Shown in pieces: positions 50,979 through 61,574 of a stretch of 64,000 nucleotides of DNA. Position 1 is the first letter of the stretch, and every line of letters begins with the position of its first letter. A program made the position numbers and the translations under genes. The notes below the pieces were generated by a model. The model was not told where the DNA came from. It was given only the letters and a program-made list of their open reading frames with translations, and ran no database searches. The DNA lies in assembly GCA_020186115.1 (NCBI GenBank), contig WSYJ01000059.1:122129-186128 (forward strand), in the 5' to 3' direction. Source of the DNA: Histomonas meleagridis (lineage: Eukaryota; Parabasalia; Tritrichomonadida; Dientamoebidae).

Positions 50979-51371
50979 ATATTGTTTTTCGAAAAGCATC
51001 AATTGATGCAAATAAAAAATCATTGAACGATTTTTTTTTAGATTTAGGATCATATTATATGATGTGATAAAATCGATGAAATACTTTTTGTTTAGTTATT
51101 TATAAATGAATTTTTTTTGAGCGTTATAAAAACAAGAAAACGCTTCGCGTGGTTTGCTTCGCTTCGCTCAGCAAACATAAATAAACGATCAAAATTTTTA
51201 TAATATTATTGAGCCAATACCAATTTTAAATTAAAATATTATGAAATATCTATTGTTAATATAAAATATATAAATTTTATAATGCACAACACAATTAAAA
51301 ATTCAAACAAATATAATGATTTATATATATATATATATATATATAAATTAAGGAAAAAATTAAATATAAAA
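50979..51371. other. Region between the UBL-UBA gene and the Helitron: hairpins and (TA)n
   Basis: At 51119-51143 AGCGTT and AACGCT pair. At 51150-51175 GTTTGC and GCAAAC enclose TTCGCTTCGCTCA. A (TA)n run lies at 51322-51345. A hairpin followed by a short end motif is how Helitrons terminate at the 3' side, and the minus-strand Helitron ends in this area. I see no convincing CTRR end, so this is only a candidate terminus. Confidence 0.4.
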
Positions 51372-53850
51372 TTAAAAATTGGTTAGTTTATTGATTTTTA
51401 ATGAATCAAGTACGTTTCCACCATTTTGTACTTCAAATTGAATATGAGGATTCATATGAAATAAATTTTTATGTTCCGGCCATTTTTCAAGGTCAAATAG
51501 AACAACATTGTCTAATGATTTTACTCTAGATAATGCCACATAAAATGACCCATGTGCGAATGCATGTTCTCCTATATTGATGGCAACTTTTTCAAGAGTT
51601 TGTCCTTGACTCTTGTGCGCTGTGATTGCCCATGACAACTTGATAGGAAATTGATACGTGATTATTACTTTCCCATCAGACAAATCATAAGTTACACATA
51701 CTTTTCTTGAAATTAGAATGGGATTTGCGCTTTCTTTTTTAAAGTCAAATTTTATTTCCATTCTATCGATCTCTTGAATGTACCTAATAAAAGTACCTCT
51801 AGCTCCATTTATTAGTCCTATAGAAATATCAATGTTTTTCAGAAGCATAACTCTTGATCCTGGGGCTATATTGATTACAAAAGGTACAATGCAATTAACA
51901 TAACCTTTTTTCATCGCTCCAGTCAATTTCCTTTTTTCTCCATCAGAAGCAGAATATAATTTCGATAGATTCTGCTGTTTTGATATAAATATGTTGTAAT
52001 TATCGTTTTTATTGGCAAAATATGAATATGTAAATATAATGAAAAATTCAGCATTGAAATAAAAAATATTTTCTGGGTTTCTTTTTTTTAATATCAATAA
52101 ATTGTGATAATTTGCAATTTTATTGGTAAAAGTAATAATGATCATTCCATCTTTATCGTCATGGCCAACAAATTCATCAATTTGATCAATTATTTCATCT
52201 ATATTTTTTTCAATAAATCTTGTTTCTGATATTTCTTCGATTCTTTCATCAATTTTTTCATAATCATTATGATATCTAATATAATTCAAAAGTGCGATAA
52301 AATCTAATTCATTGGGATCTTGTCTCATTATTGTATTTAATTCCCACCTTATAAAACCACCAAATTCATCACTTTGATTAAATTGTGCAATAGCTTTTAA
52401 ATAATCATCATTTGACTTTGTCACTGCAGGAACTTGTGCCATATCACCGAACAATAGAATGTTTTTACCTCCAGAAGATTTTGATGAATTAATATCATTT
52501 TTTTGTTTCATTAATTTTCTTGATTCATAATCAATTGAATTTAAAACTTTGGCTGAAATCATAGTAGTTTCATCAATGATAATAAATGAAACATAAGACA
52601 TTGAATATCCATTAGGTTTAGGAATATCTAATGAACAAAATATATTCTCATCTTTTAAAAAAATCCCAAAGGATGAATGAACTGTTCTTCTTCCTATTAA
52701 ACTTGCAGCAATTCCTGTAGAAGCACATAAAACAAATGGTATCTTATTTGCGATAAAGTAATTTTTTGAATACATTAATTAAATAACTCTTTTCTGTACC
52801 TGCTTTACCCATTATAAACGCTTTTATTATCTGATTACCATTAAATCTTATCTTGATTCCATCAAATATTATCTTTTGTTCTTGATTTAAAGTTGAAATA
52901 ATTTCCGAACTAAATTCATAAAAGTTTTTGACGGAATCATCATTAAATACATAGCATATATATTTGTTTATAATGTCTTTATCCGGAGGTTTTAATATTG
53001 TTTTAATCTCATTGTTGTCTGCAATTTCTTTCATGTGATTTATTTTGTTCATTGCTTCTTTTAATTTTATTCTACATTCTTGGCTTACGAAATTAAGCAG
53101 ACTTTCTGAATAATCAGACATATTCATATCCATCATGGTTATATTGCGAACCAAATCATTTATACTATATCTGGGACCCTCTAACATATATTTAATCAAA
53201 AGTTGAATATATTGTAATATATTGTTGTCATATGGTAGATTGAGTCCGTGATATACTAATGCCTTAACCCAATTTTCTAGACCTGATTTCATTTCTTCAT
53301 CAGACCTCCATGCACCATTTAATAATAAATAAACATAAGCAAATGTTTCTATATCCGAAAATGAAGTAAATTTTTCAGTGATATTTATTCGACTATTTTT
53401 ACTCTAAATGCATTTTATAGCTTTAGCGTTTCCAAGATTTTCTGAAAGAAATATTCAACCCCTATTAATTAAACGTACATTTTTGAGATCATCCTGTTCC
53501 CATGTTGAATTTGGTGCTAATGTATTTTGTGGTCTTTTTCTTCTGATTTAATTTAAATCATCTAAATTAATATTTTTTTCTCTCCCTTTTATAATTCTTC
53601 CGATTGATTTATTATTTGTAATATTTGTCGGTTTTAGATCATAAAGAGAATAGAAGAAAGTTAATATACCCATTTTTTCAAGTTCTTTTGGGCGTAAGAA
53701 GTATTTATCAATAGCTGTTATTTAAACTTGTTGACCATTCTTAAAAATGGCTTTACGTTCTTCGGAAGGATTAAGTGATAAATAATCTGTTGTTACATCA
53801 GAGCCATGATAATTGATATTATAAACTTGTGAAAATGAATCGACATTGAT
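51372..53850 (-). pseudogene. Helitron helicase part (Pif1-like) with middle region, disrupted
   Basis: Read on the minus strand from 53850, similarity begins with YHGSDVTTDYLSLNPSEERK, stops at a TAA, and continues as DKYFLRPKELEKMGILTFFY and LLNGAWRSDEEMKSGLENWV. Then come the helicase motifs. The Walker A site is degenerate (MGKAGTEKS where GPAGTGKS is usual). A frameshift near 52760 follows, then VLCASTGIAASLIGRRTVHS, the Walker B region VSFIIIDETTMIS and NILLFGDMAQVPAV. Motif VI is AITAHKSQGQTLEKVAINIG plus FYVALSRVKS. The order and motifs are those of Pif1-family helicases in Helitrons. At least four stops or frame changes plus the mutated P-loop (Gly to Glu) make it inactive. Known role in the family: unwinding DNA during rolling-circle transposition. 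Confidence 0.75.
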
Positions 53851-55243
53851 AAAACTCTATGAATTTTTTGAATACAGACCGTTTATTATTAGGGATGAAC
53901 AAGGTCGAGAACATTATCAACCTTTACAAACAAGAGTTCACCCAAAAACAAATAGCAGGCATACTGCATGTTGGAACTCATCGAGTTGGTGATACAATTC
54001 GACAGTTTACCTCAACCAATGAAATTCCAAAAGAATCAAAACGTGGAAGGCCTCAAGTAATTAATAATCAAATAAAAGAATATATCAAAATTAAAACACT
54101 TCAAGACGCATCATTAACATCAGTTAAATTATCACAACAAATGAAAGAAATTTTTCATCAATCAATTTCACCACAATATGTTTCAAATATTAGAAACGAG
54201 ATGAGATTTCAGTATCGACCTCCTAAAACAGAACAGCTTCTAAACGAAGAACAGATTAATGCAAAAAAAAAATTTTGTTCAAAAATGTCAACACAAACAC
54301 AATTTTTGGATAAAATTGCCTTTTCGGACGAATGTAGATTCGTATTAGGGAAAGACAATCGATGGGTGTGGGTAAGAAAAGGAGATTATACTCCGAATTC
54401 AATATAAAGAAATGTAAAATTTCCCCAGTCAATCATGATTTTTGAAGTAAATACATGTAACTATAAGAGCAAACTTGTAATAATTCAAAAATTGGTGAAC
54501 TCTGAGCAATATATAGAGAATATGATTAAATCTGATTTCATCAATGGGATGAATGAACTACATGGAAAATTAGATTGGGTGTACATGCAGGACGGAGCTA
54601 GGTGTTACACATCTGTTGATTCTATTGATTGGCTGGAGGAGCGACTCGATGTGATTACTGATTGGCCACCCAACTCCCCCGACTTAAATCCCATAGAATT
54701 ACTATGAGCAATAATGAAGCGTATTGTAGCTGAACAAATGCCGAGCACTGTAGAGGAACTTAAAAAACTGCTTGAAAAAACTTGGAATGAACTTGACATG
54801 GAATTAATTAACAAGCTTTGTTCGGGTTTCGTCGACCGTTTACGCCTCTGCTTGGAAATGGAGGGGCAGTCGATTTCAAGATTATTAGGATTAGCGAAAG
54901 ATTTAAAAGAGGCTACACTAAAAAAAAAAACTATACGCGATGGACAGAAGAAGAGGACATGTTACTTCATGATTTGGTAACAAAAATTGGACATCGATGG
55001 AAATTGATTTCCCAACATATGAACAAAAGAGATACGATTTCATGCAAAAATAGGTGGTACACAAGTGTAAGAAAGAAGCAGCCAGAAATATTAATAGAAA
55101 ATTATAAAATTTATTGATAAAAATTGAATAAAAAAGAGATTTTCGAAATTAAATCGACAATAATCCAGTTGTCAATTTTGATAGGTTTACATACTATCTT
55201 ATCATTTTTCAATCTATCGTAATGCCGAATTATTTTCACCAGT
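53851..55243 (+). mobile_element. Tc1-like (DD34E) transposon nested in the Helitron
   Basis: The Helitron reading on the minus strand is interrupted exactly here, with Rep sequence (ending VSVEEAITIL) on the right and its continuation on the left. The insert carries a plus-strand Tc1-like transposase followed by a Myb domain. I could not find convincing terminal inverted repeats or the TA target duplication by eye, so the borders are approximate to within about 100 bases. Confidence 0.6.
53859..55117 (+). pseudogene. Tc1-like DD34E transposase followed by a Myb/SANT domain, disrupted
   Basis: From ATG 53859 comes an HTH DNA-binding part (YKQEFTQKQIAGILHVGTHR, then SKRGRPQVINN), followed by the DDE domain. 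The first Asp is in FSDECRFVLG, the second in VYMQDGARCYTS, and the Glu in WPPNSPDLNPIELL, with 34 residues between the second Asp and the Glu (DD34E, Tc1 type). Two in-frame stops interrupt it: TAA at 54405 (SI-stop-RNVKFPQSIM) and TGA at 54705, where Tc1 proteins have Trp (IELL-W-AIMKR). Just after the expected C-terminus (GFVDRLRLCLEMEG), the next frame encodes a complete Myb/SANT repeat: NYTRWTEEEDMLLHDLVTKI plus GHRWKLISQHM and CKNRWYTSVRKKQ. An A11 run at 54920-54930 lies where the frames would join. If joined, the enzyme would have an HTH-DDE-Myb order that I do not know from Tc1 elements. Confidence 0.7.
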
Positions 55244-57326
55244 TTATAAAATAGTAATAGCTTCCTCGACTGAAACAACTCTTCCTTTAAATGCAGTTAT
55301 ATAATTAGCATTATTATTTGAATATTCAATTCGTAAACTGGGCTTCGGTTTGAAGTTATACTTTACTATATAATAAATTGTATTTGATGAAGTAACATTA
55401 TGTTCTACTGTTCTAAGAATGTGAACATGACAATGGCCACCCCATTTAAGTAAAAAGAAAGGTGAATAATCTACTATATAACGACTTGTTATATCTCTTG
55501 GTAATAAAATTTCGCCTTCATCAGTTGAATGTATTTCTTTGCAAGTAGGTTCTGGAAATCCACATCTACAATTTGCTAGAGGATCATTTTTTTTTACATC
55601 TAACAATATTACAATTATGAAACATAGTTCCATTAACTAAATTATGTAATGCAGGGGTTAAGTTGGAAAGGATATTAGTAAAAAACGTATTTGAAATAAT
55701 ATTAAAAGAAAGCCTATTTTTCAACCATAAGAGAGCATGAACATGTGGAGCTCCACGTGCTTGAAATTCTAATCTCCACGTATAATGAATTACTTTACCT
55801 AAATTCATACCATTAATTAAGTCCTGAAAACCATTTTTTTTGACATCAAATAATCGATTACACCAAATAATCATATCTTCAAGGGGACAGAATCGAATAT
55901 CAATTTTATCAAATTTTAATAAATTGATTTCATTCTCAAAAATTTCGACTTCTTTCCATTTGTTAACGAAGGTGAAAGTTAACATTAGATCTGGATCCCC
56001 AAATTGCGAACACATTGATCGAACTTCTGCTTGTCGTTTTGACCAATATTCTGGAAATTCAGGATCATCACTTCGAATTTTACTTGGTGGCAAATTTCGA
56101 TTTGAACCTATTGGAGCATTAATTTTTTGTAAAGAAACAAAATTCTGATAAAATAAGGCATCATGTTCCATAACAATATGATACAAAAACAATATCATAT
56201 GACATGCTAAACGACCACATCTAAAATAAGTATGAGATAAAATTAAATTTAATGCTTTTTTTCTTAGTGTTGTACCTGGAATTGGATCAATGATACCAAA
56301 TGGGAAAAGGAGAGGAAAACTTAAGGCTAATGCATGTTCGAGGGGATAATATTTAAATTCATTATTATCTTCATTTTTTAGATGAATCAATACATTACAA
56401 TTAAAATCGACAACTTTTTTTTTGCTTTTAATTGGTTGTGGAAGATTTACTATAGAAATTGTATCATTGTAAGGTGCATTTGTAGGATCGATTCTGAAAT
56501 TCAAATTATCTTCCATTTTTGGTGTAAATTGCATATATAATGAATTATTTGATTTTAGCCAAGCTAAAATATTTTCAAGTTTCTCTTTTGAAATTTTTGT
56601 TTTATCATTTATGATACTATCTAGTGATAAATATCCTGTACCTTCTTTTCTAGATGATAAAGTAAATGATCCTTCAAGGTGAGAGGATGCTATTCCAGGA
56701 AATGGTATAAGGATAATTCCATATAAATATGCAATGGATAGTATATTATTAGCAATAACCCTATCATCACCATCTAGTTGCTTAATTATATCAGGAATTT
56801 TATTATAATATAAATGCATTATATTAGAATAATTATTTGGTATACGAAGTTTTTCTTCTTTACTCTTTTGAGCATTTTCTATGACATTAATTATATTAAA
56901 ATTTTTAACAATTGTATCAAATACATTCGGTGGGATATAATTCATATTAAACATCTCTTTAACTATTTCTAAATGATCAATATGGTAATCAGATAGAGGT
57001 GTTATTAATTCGATGAATGTTAATGATGGCAATTTCTTTGATTCAACAAAATTATAATATGCGATATAAATTTTAGGAGGAGCACCAAGTTTATCATATG
57101 TAATATCTAATGCATATATTCTTAAAGTCAAAATATCAATGTTTCCACGAATTTTGTTGATGATTTGAGTTAGCTTTTTTGGTTTGATTTTCAAGTTTGA
57201 TGATGCATATTGAATTAAATTCTTTTCATTAGAATTAAGTAAAGCATCATATAAAAAACGATTTAATTTGAAAAAATTGACATAATTAAATTTATAATTA
57301 TAATCTTGGTTAATTTTTTTATTCAA
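55244..57326 (-). pseudogene. Helitron Rep (HUH endonuclease) part
   Basis: The first frame (57326-55584, no ATG at its start) carries the Helitron N-terminal domain (FPFGIIDPIPGTTLRKKALN; FYQNFVSLQKINAPIGSNRN) and the Rep motif. FGDPDLMLTFTFVNKW leads to LEFQARGAPHVHALLWL, where HVH is the HUH metal-binding pair. The frame ends in a run of nine A near 55590. The next frame (55633-55244) continues with CRCGFPEPTCKEI, the LLKWGGHCHVHI stretch and NTIYYIVKYNFK, where YIVKY holds the two catalytic tyrosines. Removing one A joins the two parts (CKKNDPLANCRCGFPEP). Rep nicks one DNA strand and links to it through a tyrosine. The key residues are preserved although the frame is broken, so decay is recent. 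The frame then ends at the Tc1 insertion. Confidence 0.8.
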
Positions 57327-57672
57327 AATTTTTAGTTATATATGGTTATCGTAATAAATCTCTTTATATTTTAAATATACTTTTCGTGATCGTATCGTTT
57401 TCAAAATAGAATTTATGCTCATTTTTTAAAATTAATACAAATTTATCAAAAGTTGATGAATCTAACACTATTATCAAAAAATAACGTTTATAATTTAATG
57501 TTCTTGACAATGTTATGTATATTTTTTTCATTTCTTCAATCCAATTCAAATTATTATTTAACAAATAGATAATATATTTGCAAAAATTAATATTTAATAA
57601 TAAATTATTGACATTTTTATATGATATTATTGAATTATGTAATTTTTTATTTCTAAATAAATGATATTTATT
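57327..57672. other. Gap between Helitron Rep and USP-like relic
   Basis: Open for short stretches on the minus strand (57364-57564, 66 codons, LSRTLNYKRYFLIIVLDSST), in Asn/Ile-rich sequence. It may belong to either neighbour; no similarity is recognised. Confidence 0.3.
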
Positions 57673-58640
57673 CTATATCTGTAAATAACTATCATTTTCA
57701 TTTATAAGAATTGTTGATGAATCCGAATTTTCATAAAAATTAAGAAATAATTTACCATCATTCTGATTTTGGACAATAAAAAGCTTTTGAATGCAATCAG
57801 GAATATCATTAAAATTAAATTGAAACATATTAGTTACATTATAATTGAAGAAATCATGCAAATTAATTGGACACATCATCAAAAATTTACTGTATTCTGT
57901 ATATTTCACTGGTAAATCATCATTATATAATTCTTCATTCGATGAAATATTTGGGGATTTTTTTTTAATTTTGATTTAACAATTCTAGGTGATATTATTT
58001 CATTTGATGAATTAATTTGATTTAGATCATTTGATGGTTGAAATATATTTATAGATGATTCGATTTCATAGATGGTATATACATAAATATAAATTGAGTT
58101 TTTACTATAATTGTTGGTCAAAGATTCTGTTAAAGCTTCAATTTCAGATGATTGTTTAATAATGGCATCATCAGCTAAATACCATAAATTATTAATTTTG
58201 ATATAAGTTACAAAGTGATTGATTTTTGCAGATAAAAAATGAATTACTTCAAACAAAAAATATCTATTATTTTCGATATCCATAATTTGGGAATTTATAG
58301 CAAACTTATATAAATCTTCATTATTAATAGAACCAAATTGATAATTAAACTTTAAAAATAATATTTTCGGAAATTTAAATATATTGATTGATGAAATTTG
58401 AATGATATTAAGGGAAGAATTCAAAATTGTATCAGAATCATAATAAATATAAAAATAATTTGAATATAAAACTTCATTTCTATAATTTGAATAAACAAAT
58501 TGAAAATCTTGATTAACATCTATTTGAGGAATTAGTAAATCTAACAAATCTATTACATCGTTTTGTTGGTGAACGTTCAAATCAATGAACTCATAAAAGT
58601 TCTCAGGAACTTGCAGCGCAGGTAAGGTGAAGGTTTTGAA
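57673..58640 (-). pseudogene. USP-type deubiquitinase (C19) domain, C-terminal half, disrupted
   Basis: The minus-strand frame can be read from KVFKTFTLPALQVPENFYEF (no ATG) through IDLNVHQQNDVIDLLDLLIP, IFKFPKILFLKFNYQFG and YFLFEVIHFLSAKINHFVTY to INNLWYLADDAIIKQSSEIE. This is the second half of a USP fold: the LP..L.i.lKRF strand, the Y.L.a...H helix, the His box (NHFVTY where G-H-Y-T is usual) and WY..DD. A frame change near 57907 leads to DLPVKYTEYSKFLMMCPINL and further sequence. The Cys box (NxGNTCYxN) is not found upstream. USPs remove ubiquitin from proteins. It lies on the same strand as, and directly 5' of, the Helitron Rep. It may be Helitron cargo or an independent gene relic. 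Confidence 0.55.
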
Positions 58641-58942
58641 TACCTTTAATCATAGTCCAGTTGTAAAAATGAGATGAAAATGACAGTTGATAATAAATCT
58701 ATGAAAAAGCTCTCATGTACGGACAACCAAAACTGGTTATAAAGCGCAATGAAGCCAATTTTTACATAAATTAAATTATTCAAATTTATTGGCCATTTTT
58801 TCAAACTATAAATTTAATAATAATTGGCCATTTTTCAATTATGGGTCGAAAATGAACAGCATTCACATGTTAACAATTTTAAGTTTCGCAAAAAAACAGG
58901 AAAATAATAAAAAATTTAAAAATTTTAAGAATTAAATTGAAA

Positions 58943-59060
58943 TCTCAAAAAACATGAGGTGAGCGGTCGGTATAATTTATTAAAATTAAATGGCATTCGC
59001 TTGCGGATGCCATTTAATTTTAATAAATTATACCGACCGCTCACCTCATGTTTTTTGAGA
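58943..59060. repeat. 118-bp near-perfect palindrome
   Basis: Bases 58943-59001 and 59002-59060 are reverse complements with 57 of 59 positions paired and essentially no loop (centre CGCTTGCG at 58998-59005). The arms begin TCTCAAAAAACATGAGGTGA. Such a structure would extrude as a cruciform. It is in non-coding DNA about 300 bases from the USP-like relic and 320 bases before the Hsp70-like gene. It may be a foldback transposon, a transposon terminus, or the product of hairpin-capped end repair. Confidence 0.85.
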
Positions 59061-59383
59061 AAAATTTTGAATTTTTAAATTACTAAAAAGGAATCTATTT
59101 TCATTGAAATAAGATGACAGAAATAATTTCATTGAAACAAAACGGTTTTAATAATTTTTTAAATTCAAATATCCTTATTAATTATCATTAAATCAATCAT
59201 TTTTTTTAAATTATGATCTGAATTTTAGTTATTAAGTGTTTTTAAATCATTCATTATTTTCTAGATAATCTATTTTTCGAGATACAATCAATTGAGTGAA
59301 TTTTAATCGTTTTTCCCATTTCGGAAACTTATCTTATATAATATAAAGAATCATCAGTCATTTCACATCACATTTCTATTTTA
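59061..59383 (+). promoter_or_regulatory. 5' flank of the lumenal Hsp70 gene with clustered initiator-like motifs
   Basis: AT-rich. Immediately before ATG 59384 stand TCATT (59358-59362), TCACA (59363-59367) and TCACA (59368-59372), all fitting the trichomonad Inr. CAAAACGGTTTT lies at about 59139. Confidence 0.4.
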
Positions 59384-61504
59384 ATGCTTTTTATCGTTTA
59401 TGCAATATTTACAGTATCAACGATATATGGAGTAGACATTGGATCAGAAAAGATTAAGGTAGGAATGGCTACTAAGGATGGCGAAATTGGGATTCAACCA
59501 TCACATATTAACAAAAGATACACTCAGAATATTTTAAGTTATGGACTGAAAGATAGTGAAGTTGATCCTCTTAACAATAAGTGGTATGTCGATTCGGAAG
59601 CCATTGTAATTTCTTCTCAAAATAATTCTCGTTCTGTGAAAAATCCATTTAATTATTTAACAAATCCAAAAGAATTTCCGTTTCCACACATCCACCCTGT
59701 AGCAGCTTCAGCCATTGTTCTTGGCTCCTTGGTACCATCATTTATTCCAAAAACCGATACCATTATATCTGTAATTCCAACATCATCTACGCCACAGTTC
59801 AGATCTGCATTATATGAAGCTCTCCAATTAACAAATGTCAAATCACCAGTGCTTCTTGACCATAACACTGCAATTGCCACATTTTATGCGACTGAGAAAA
59901 TAAATCGCACAATGCGTGGATCATCAGATATCATGTTTATTGACATTGGTGCACTTCAAACAGAGATAAGTCATTGGCGATTTAGTGTTAAGAATTCTGT
60001 AGTTAATGTAGAATTAATTCATTTTAATTATTCCCATAAAATCTGTGGAAACTCGATTGATAAGTTACTTCTTGAGTATGCAGTCCAAAAAATCGGTAAA
60101 TCTCCTTCTGAAATCGATCTCGACGAGCTCGAAAGGCAAATGAAAAAGGCGAAAGAAGAATTTCACTTCAAAGAAACCGTTACGGTTAATCTCACAAAAA
60201 AATTCAATGTTTTATTTAACATAACTCTTGATGAAATCAAAGAAATAACAAAACCAATGTTTAATGAATTATTGGCATTACTTAAAACATTCAAAACGCC
60301 TGATTCAATTGAATTAGTTGGTGGTGCTACCAGATTCCCACTTTTTAACACCACTATTTTTGAGTTTTATGAAAACATACCGGTTTATAGATCAATGAAT
60401 ATTGACGAAGCAGCAGTTCTTGGCGCACTTTATCATGAAGCGCTTCGTTCTAAAATAATAAGCGGAATTAAGTTGAACGTTACCAAACCGTCACTTTTCG
60501 GTTATTCCGTCAGAAAAAGTCAAAAAGAACTGAAATTACTTGAACAAAACTCAAAGTTTGCAAAACGAATTATAACACTGTTAGAAAAGGATGACTTCAA
60601 GTTCTCACTTCGAGCTAGCAATCTTGACTATATTGACTATGATGTAACAGGTTTAACTCAAATATCTCATGCAAATAAAGGAAAACTTAGGAACGAAACA
60701 TTCGTTTCAAATGCAACGTTCGATTATATCCCATCGATTGATTCATATGGTCTTGTTAATATCAAAGCTACAAACTTTGTTGGTGACAGAGAAAAGATTT
60801 GGACGCTTCAAGTCGAAGAAATTCCAACAAAAGAAGAAATGAGGGTACCACATAAAGCAGGAAGAGTTGTTAGCACAGCTTTATCCAAGATAAAAGAATC
60901 TCGAAAGAATCCATCACTTGCTAATCGACTTCAAGTTTTGGTGTTTACAACGCTAGACAAGCTTCTCTATGATCCTTATATGGAAATGGTCACAACGCCT
61001 GAGGAAAGAGATTCGCTTGTTTCTTTTTTGGAGGAAGTGAAATTAAATATGACATCTGAAACAAACGTAAGAGCTTACAGGGACCTTATATCCCGGACAG
61101 AGTTGCGTTTACGCGGACCTATTCTCCGAGCAAACGAACTTGAAGATCGTCAACTTGCAATTGAGACATTGCAGGCGGCTATAGAAAAGGCAGAAGAAAT
61201 GCTTCCAAAGGCAACAACTGATGAAGCTGCAATAAAAAGCTTCAGAGACTTTTACAATTTCACAAAAATTTGGTGTGAAGCTTCAGCTTCTCAAAACTCC
61301 GAACCACTTTCAAACCCAATAATTTTGTCAAAGGATATATACAGAAGAGCAAATAAGTTAGTTGCGAGAATCCCTGAGTTGTTTGCAAGGAAAAGACACG
61401 TGCCTCATTTCAGAACTGCACCGCCCGAACCGCCACAAGCTCAGAAAAAAGATACAGAAAAGTTGAACAAAACCGATGAAAACAAAGAAAATCAAGAACT
61501 GTAA
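59384..61504 (+). CDS. Lumenal Hsp70 of GRP170/HYOU1 (Lhs1) type, 706 aa
   Basis: ATG frame ending TAA-A. A signal peptide (MLFIVYAIFTVSTIYG) runs straight into the Hsp70 phosphate-1 motif (VDIGSEKIKVGMATKDG). Phosphate-2 (MFIDIGALQTEISHWRF) and the adenosine motif (SIELVGGATRFPLF) follow at normal spacing, so the ATPase domain is about residues 17-350. After a short beta region comes a long helical C-terminus (KAGRVVSTALSKIKESRKNP; LRGPILRANELEDRQLAIET), as in large Hsp110/GRP170 proteins. The protein is shorter than animal GRP170, lacking its acidic loop. The end, NQEL, could be a weak KDEL-like retrieval signal. Role by family: nucleotide exchange factor and holdase for BiP in the ER. It is well separated from the palindrome upstream and 71 bases from the RhoGAP start. 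Confidence 0.8.
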   Translation: MLFIVYAIFTVSTIYGVDIGSEKIKVGMATKDGEIGIQPSHINKRYTQNILSYGLKDSEVDPLNNKWYVDSEAIVISSQNNSRSVKNPFNYLTNPKEFPFPHIHPVAASAIVLGSLVPSFIPKTDTIISVIPTSSTPQFRSALYEALQLTNVKSPVLLDHNTAIATFYATEKINRTMRGSSDIMFIDIGALQTEISHWRFSVKNSVVNVELIHFNYSHKICGNSIDKLLLEYAVQKIGKSPSEIDLDELERQMKKAKEEFHFKETVTVNLTKKFNVLFNITLDEIKEITKPMFNELLALLKTFKTPDSIELVGGATRFPLFNTTIFEFYENIPVYRSMNIDEAAVLGALYHEALRSKIISGIKLNVTKPSLFGYSVRKSQKELKLLEQNSKFAKRIITLLEKDDFKFSLRASNLDYIDYDVTGLTQISHANKGKLRNETFVSNATFDYIPSIDSYGLVNIKATNFVGDREKIWTLQVEEIPTKEEMRVPHKAGRVVSTALSKIKESRKNPSLANRLQVLVFTTLDKLLYDPYMEMVTTPEERDSLVSFLEEVKLNMTSETNVRAYRDLISRTELRLRGPILRANELEDRQLAIETLQAAIEKAEEMLPKATTDEAAIKSFRDFYNFTKIWCEASASQNSEPLSNPIILSKDIYRRANKLVARIPELFARKRHVPHFRTAPPEPPQAQKKDTEKLNKTDENKENQEL

Positions 61505-61574
61505 AATATAAAGCTTTCAATGTTTTTTTAAAGACCGATAGGAAACTTTTTCTGTGCCTAATGTAAATACATTT

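Larger units (their letters stand above)
51372..57326 (-). mobile_element. Helitron (Rep/helicase rolling-circle transposon), decayed and split by a Tc1 insertion
   Basis: Minus-strand pieces in order give a Helitron RepHel protein: N-terminal region and HUH Rep domain (57326-55244), a middle region after the Tc1 insertion (about 53850-53292) and a Pif1/RecD-type helicase (53292-51372). Several frameshifts and in-frame stops occur, so the copy cannot transpose by itself. The Tc1-like element on the plus strand (about 53851-55243) interrupts it between the Rep and middle parts. The exact ends (5' TC, 3' CTRR) were not found. Candidates are the hairpin near 51150 for the 3' end and a site below the 118-bp palindrome near 58943 for the 5' end. 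Confidence 0.75.

Noticed and set aside
53800-55243. Terminal inverted repeats of the Tc1-like element
   Set aside because: I searched the flanks by eye (AATCGACA occurs on both sides) but the match is direct, not inverted, so I do not report ends.
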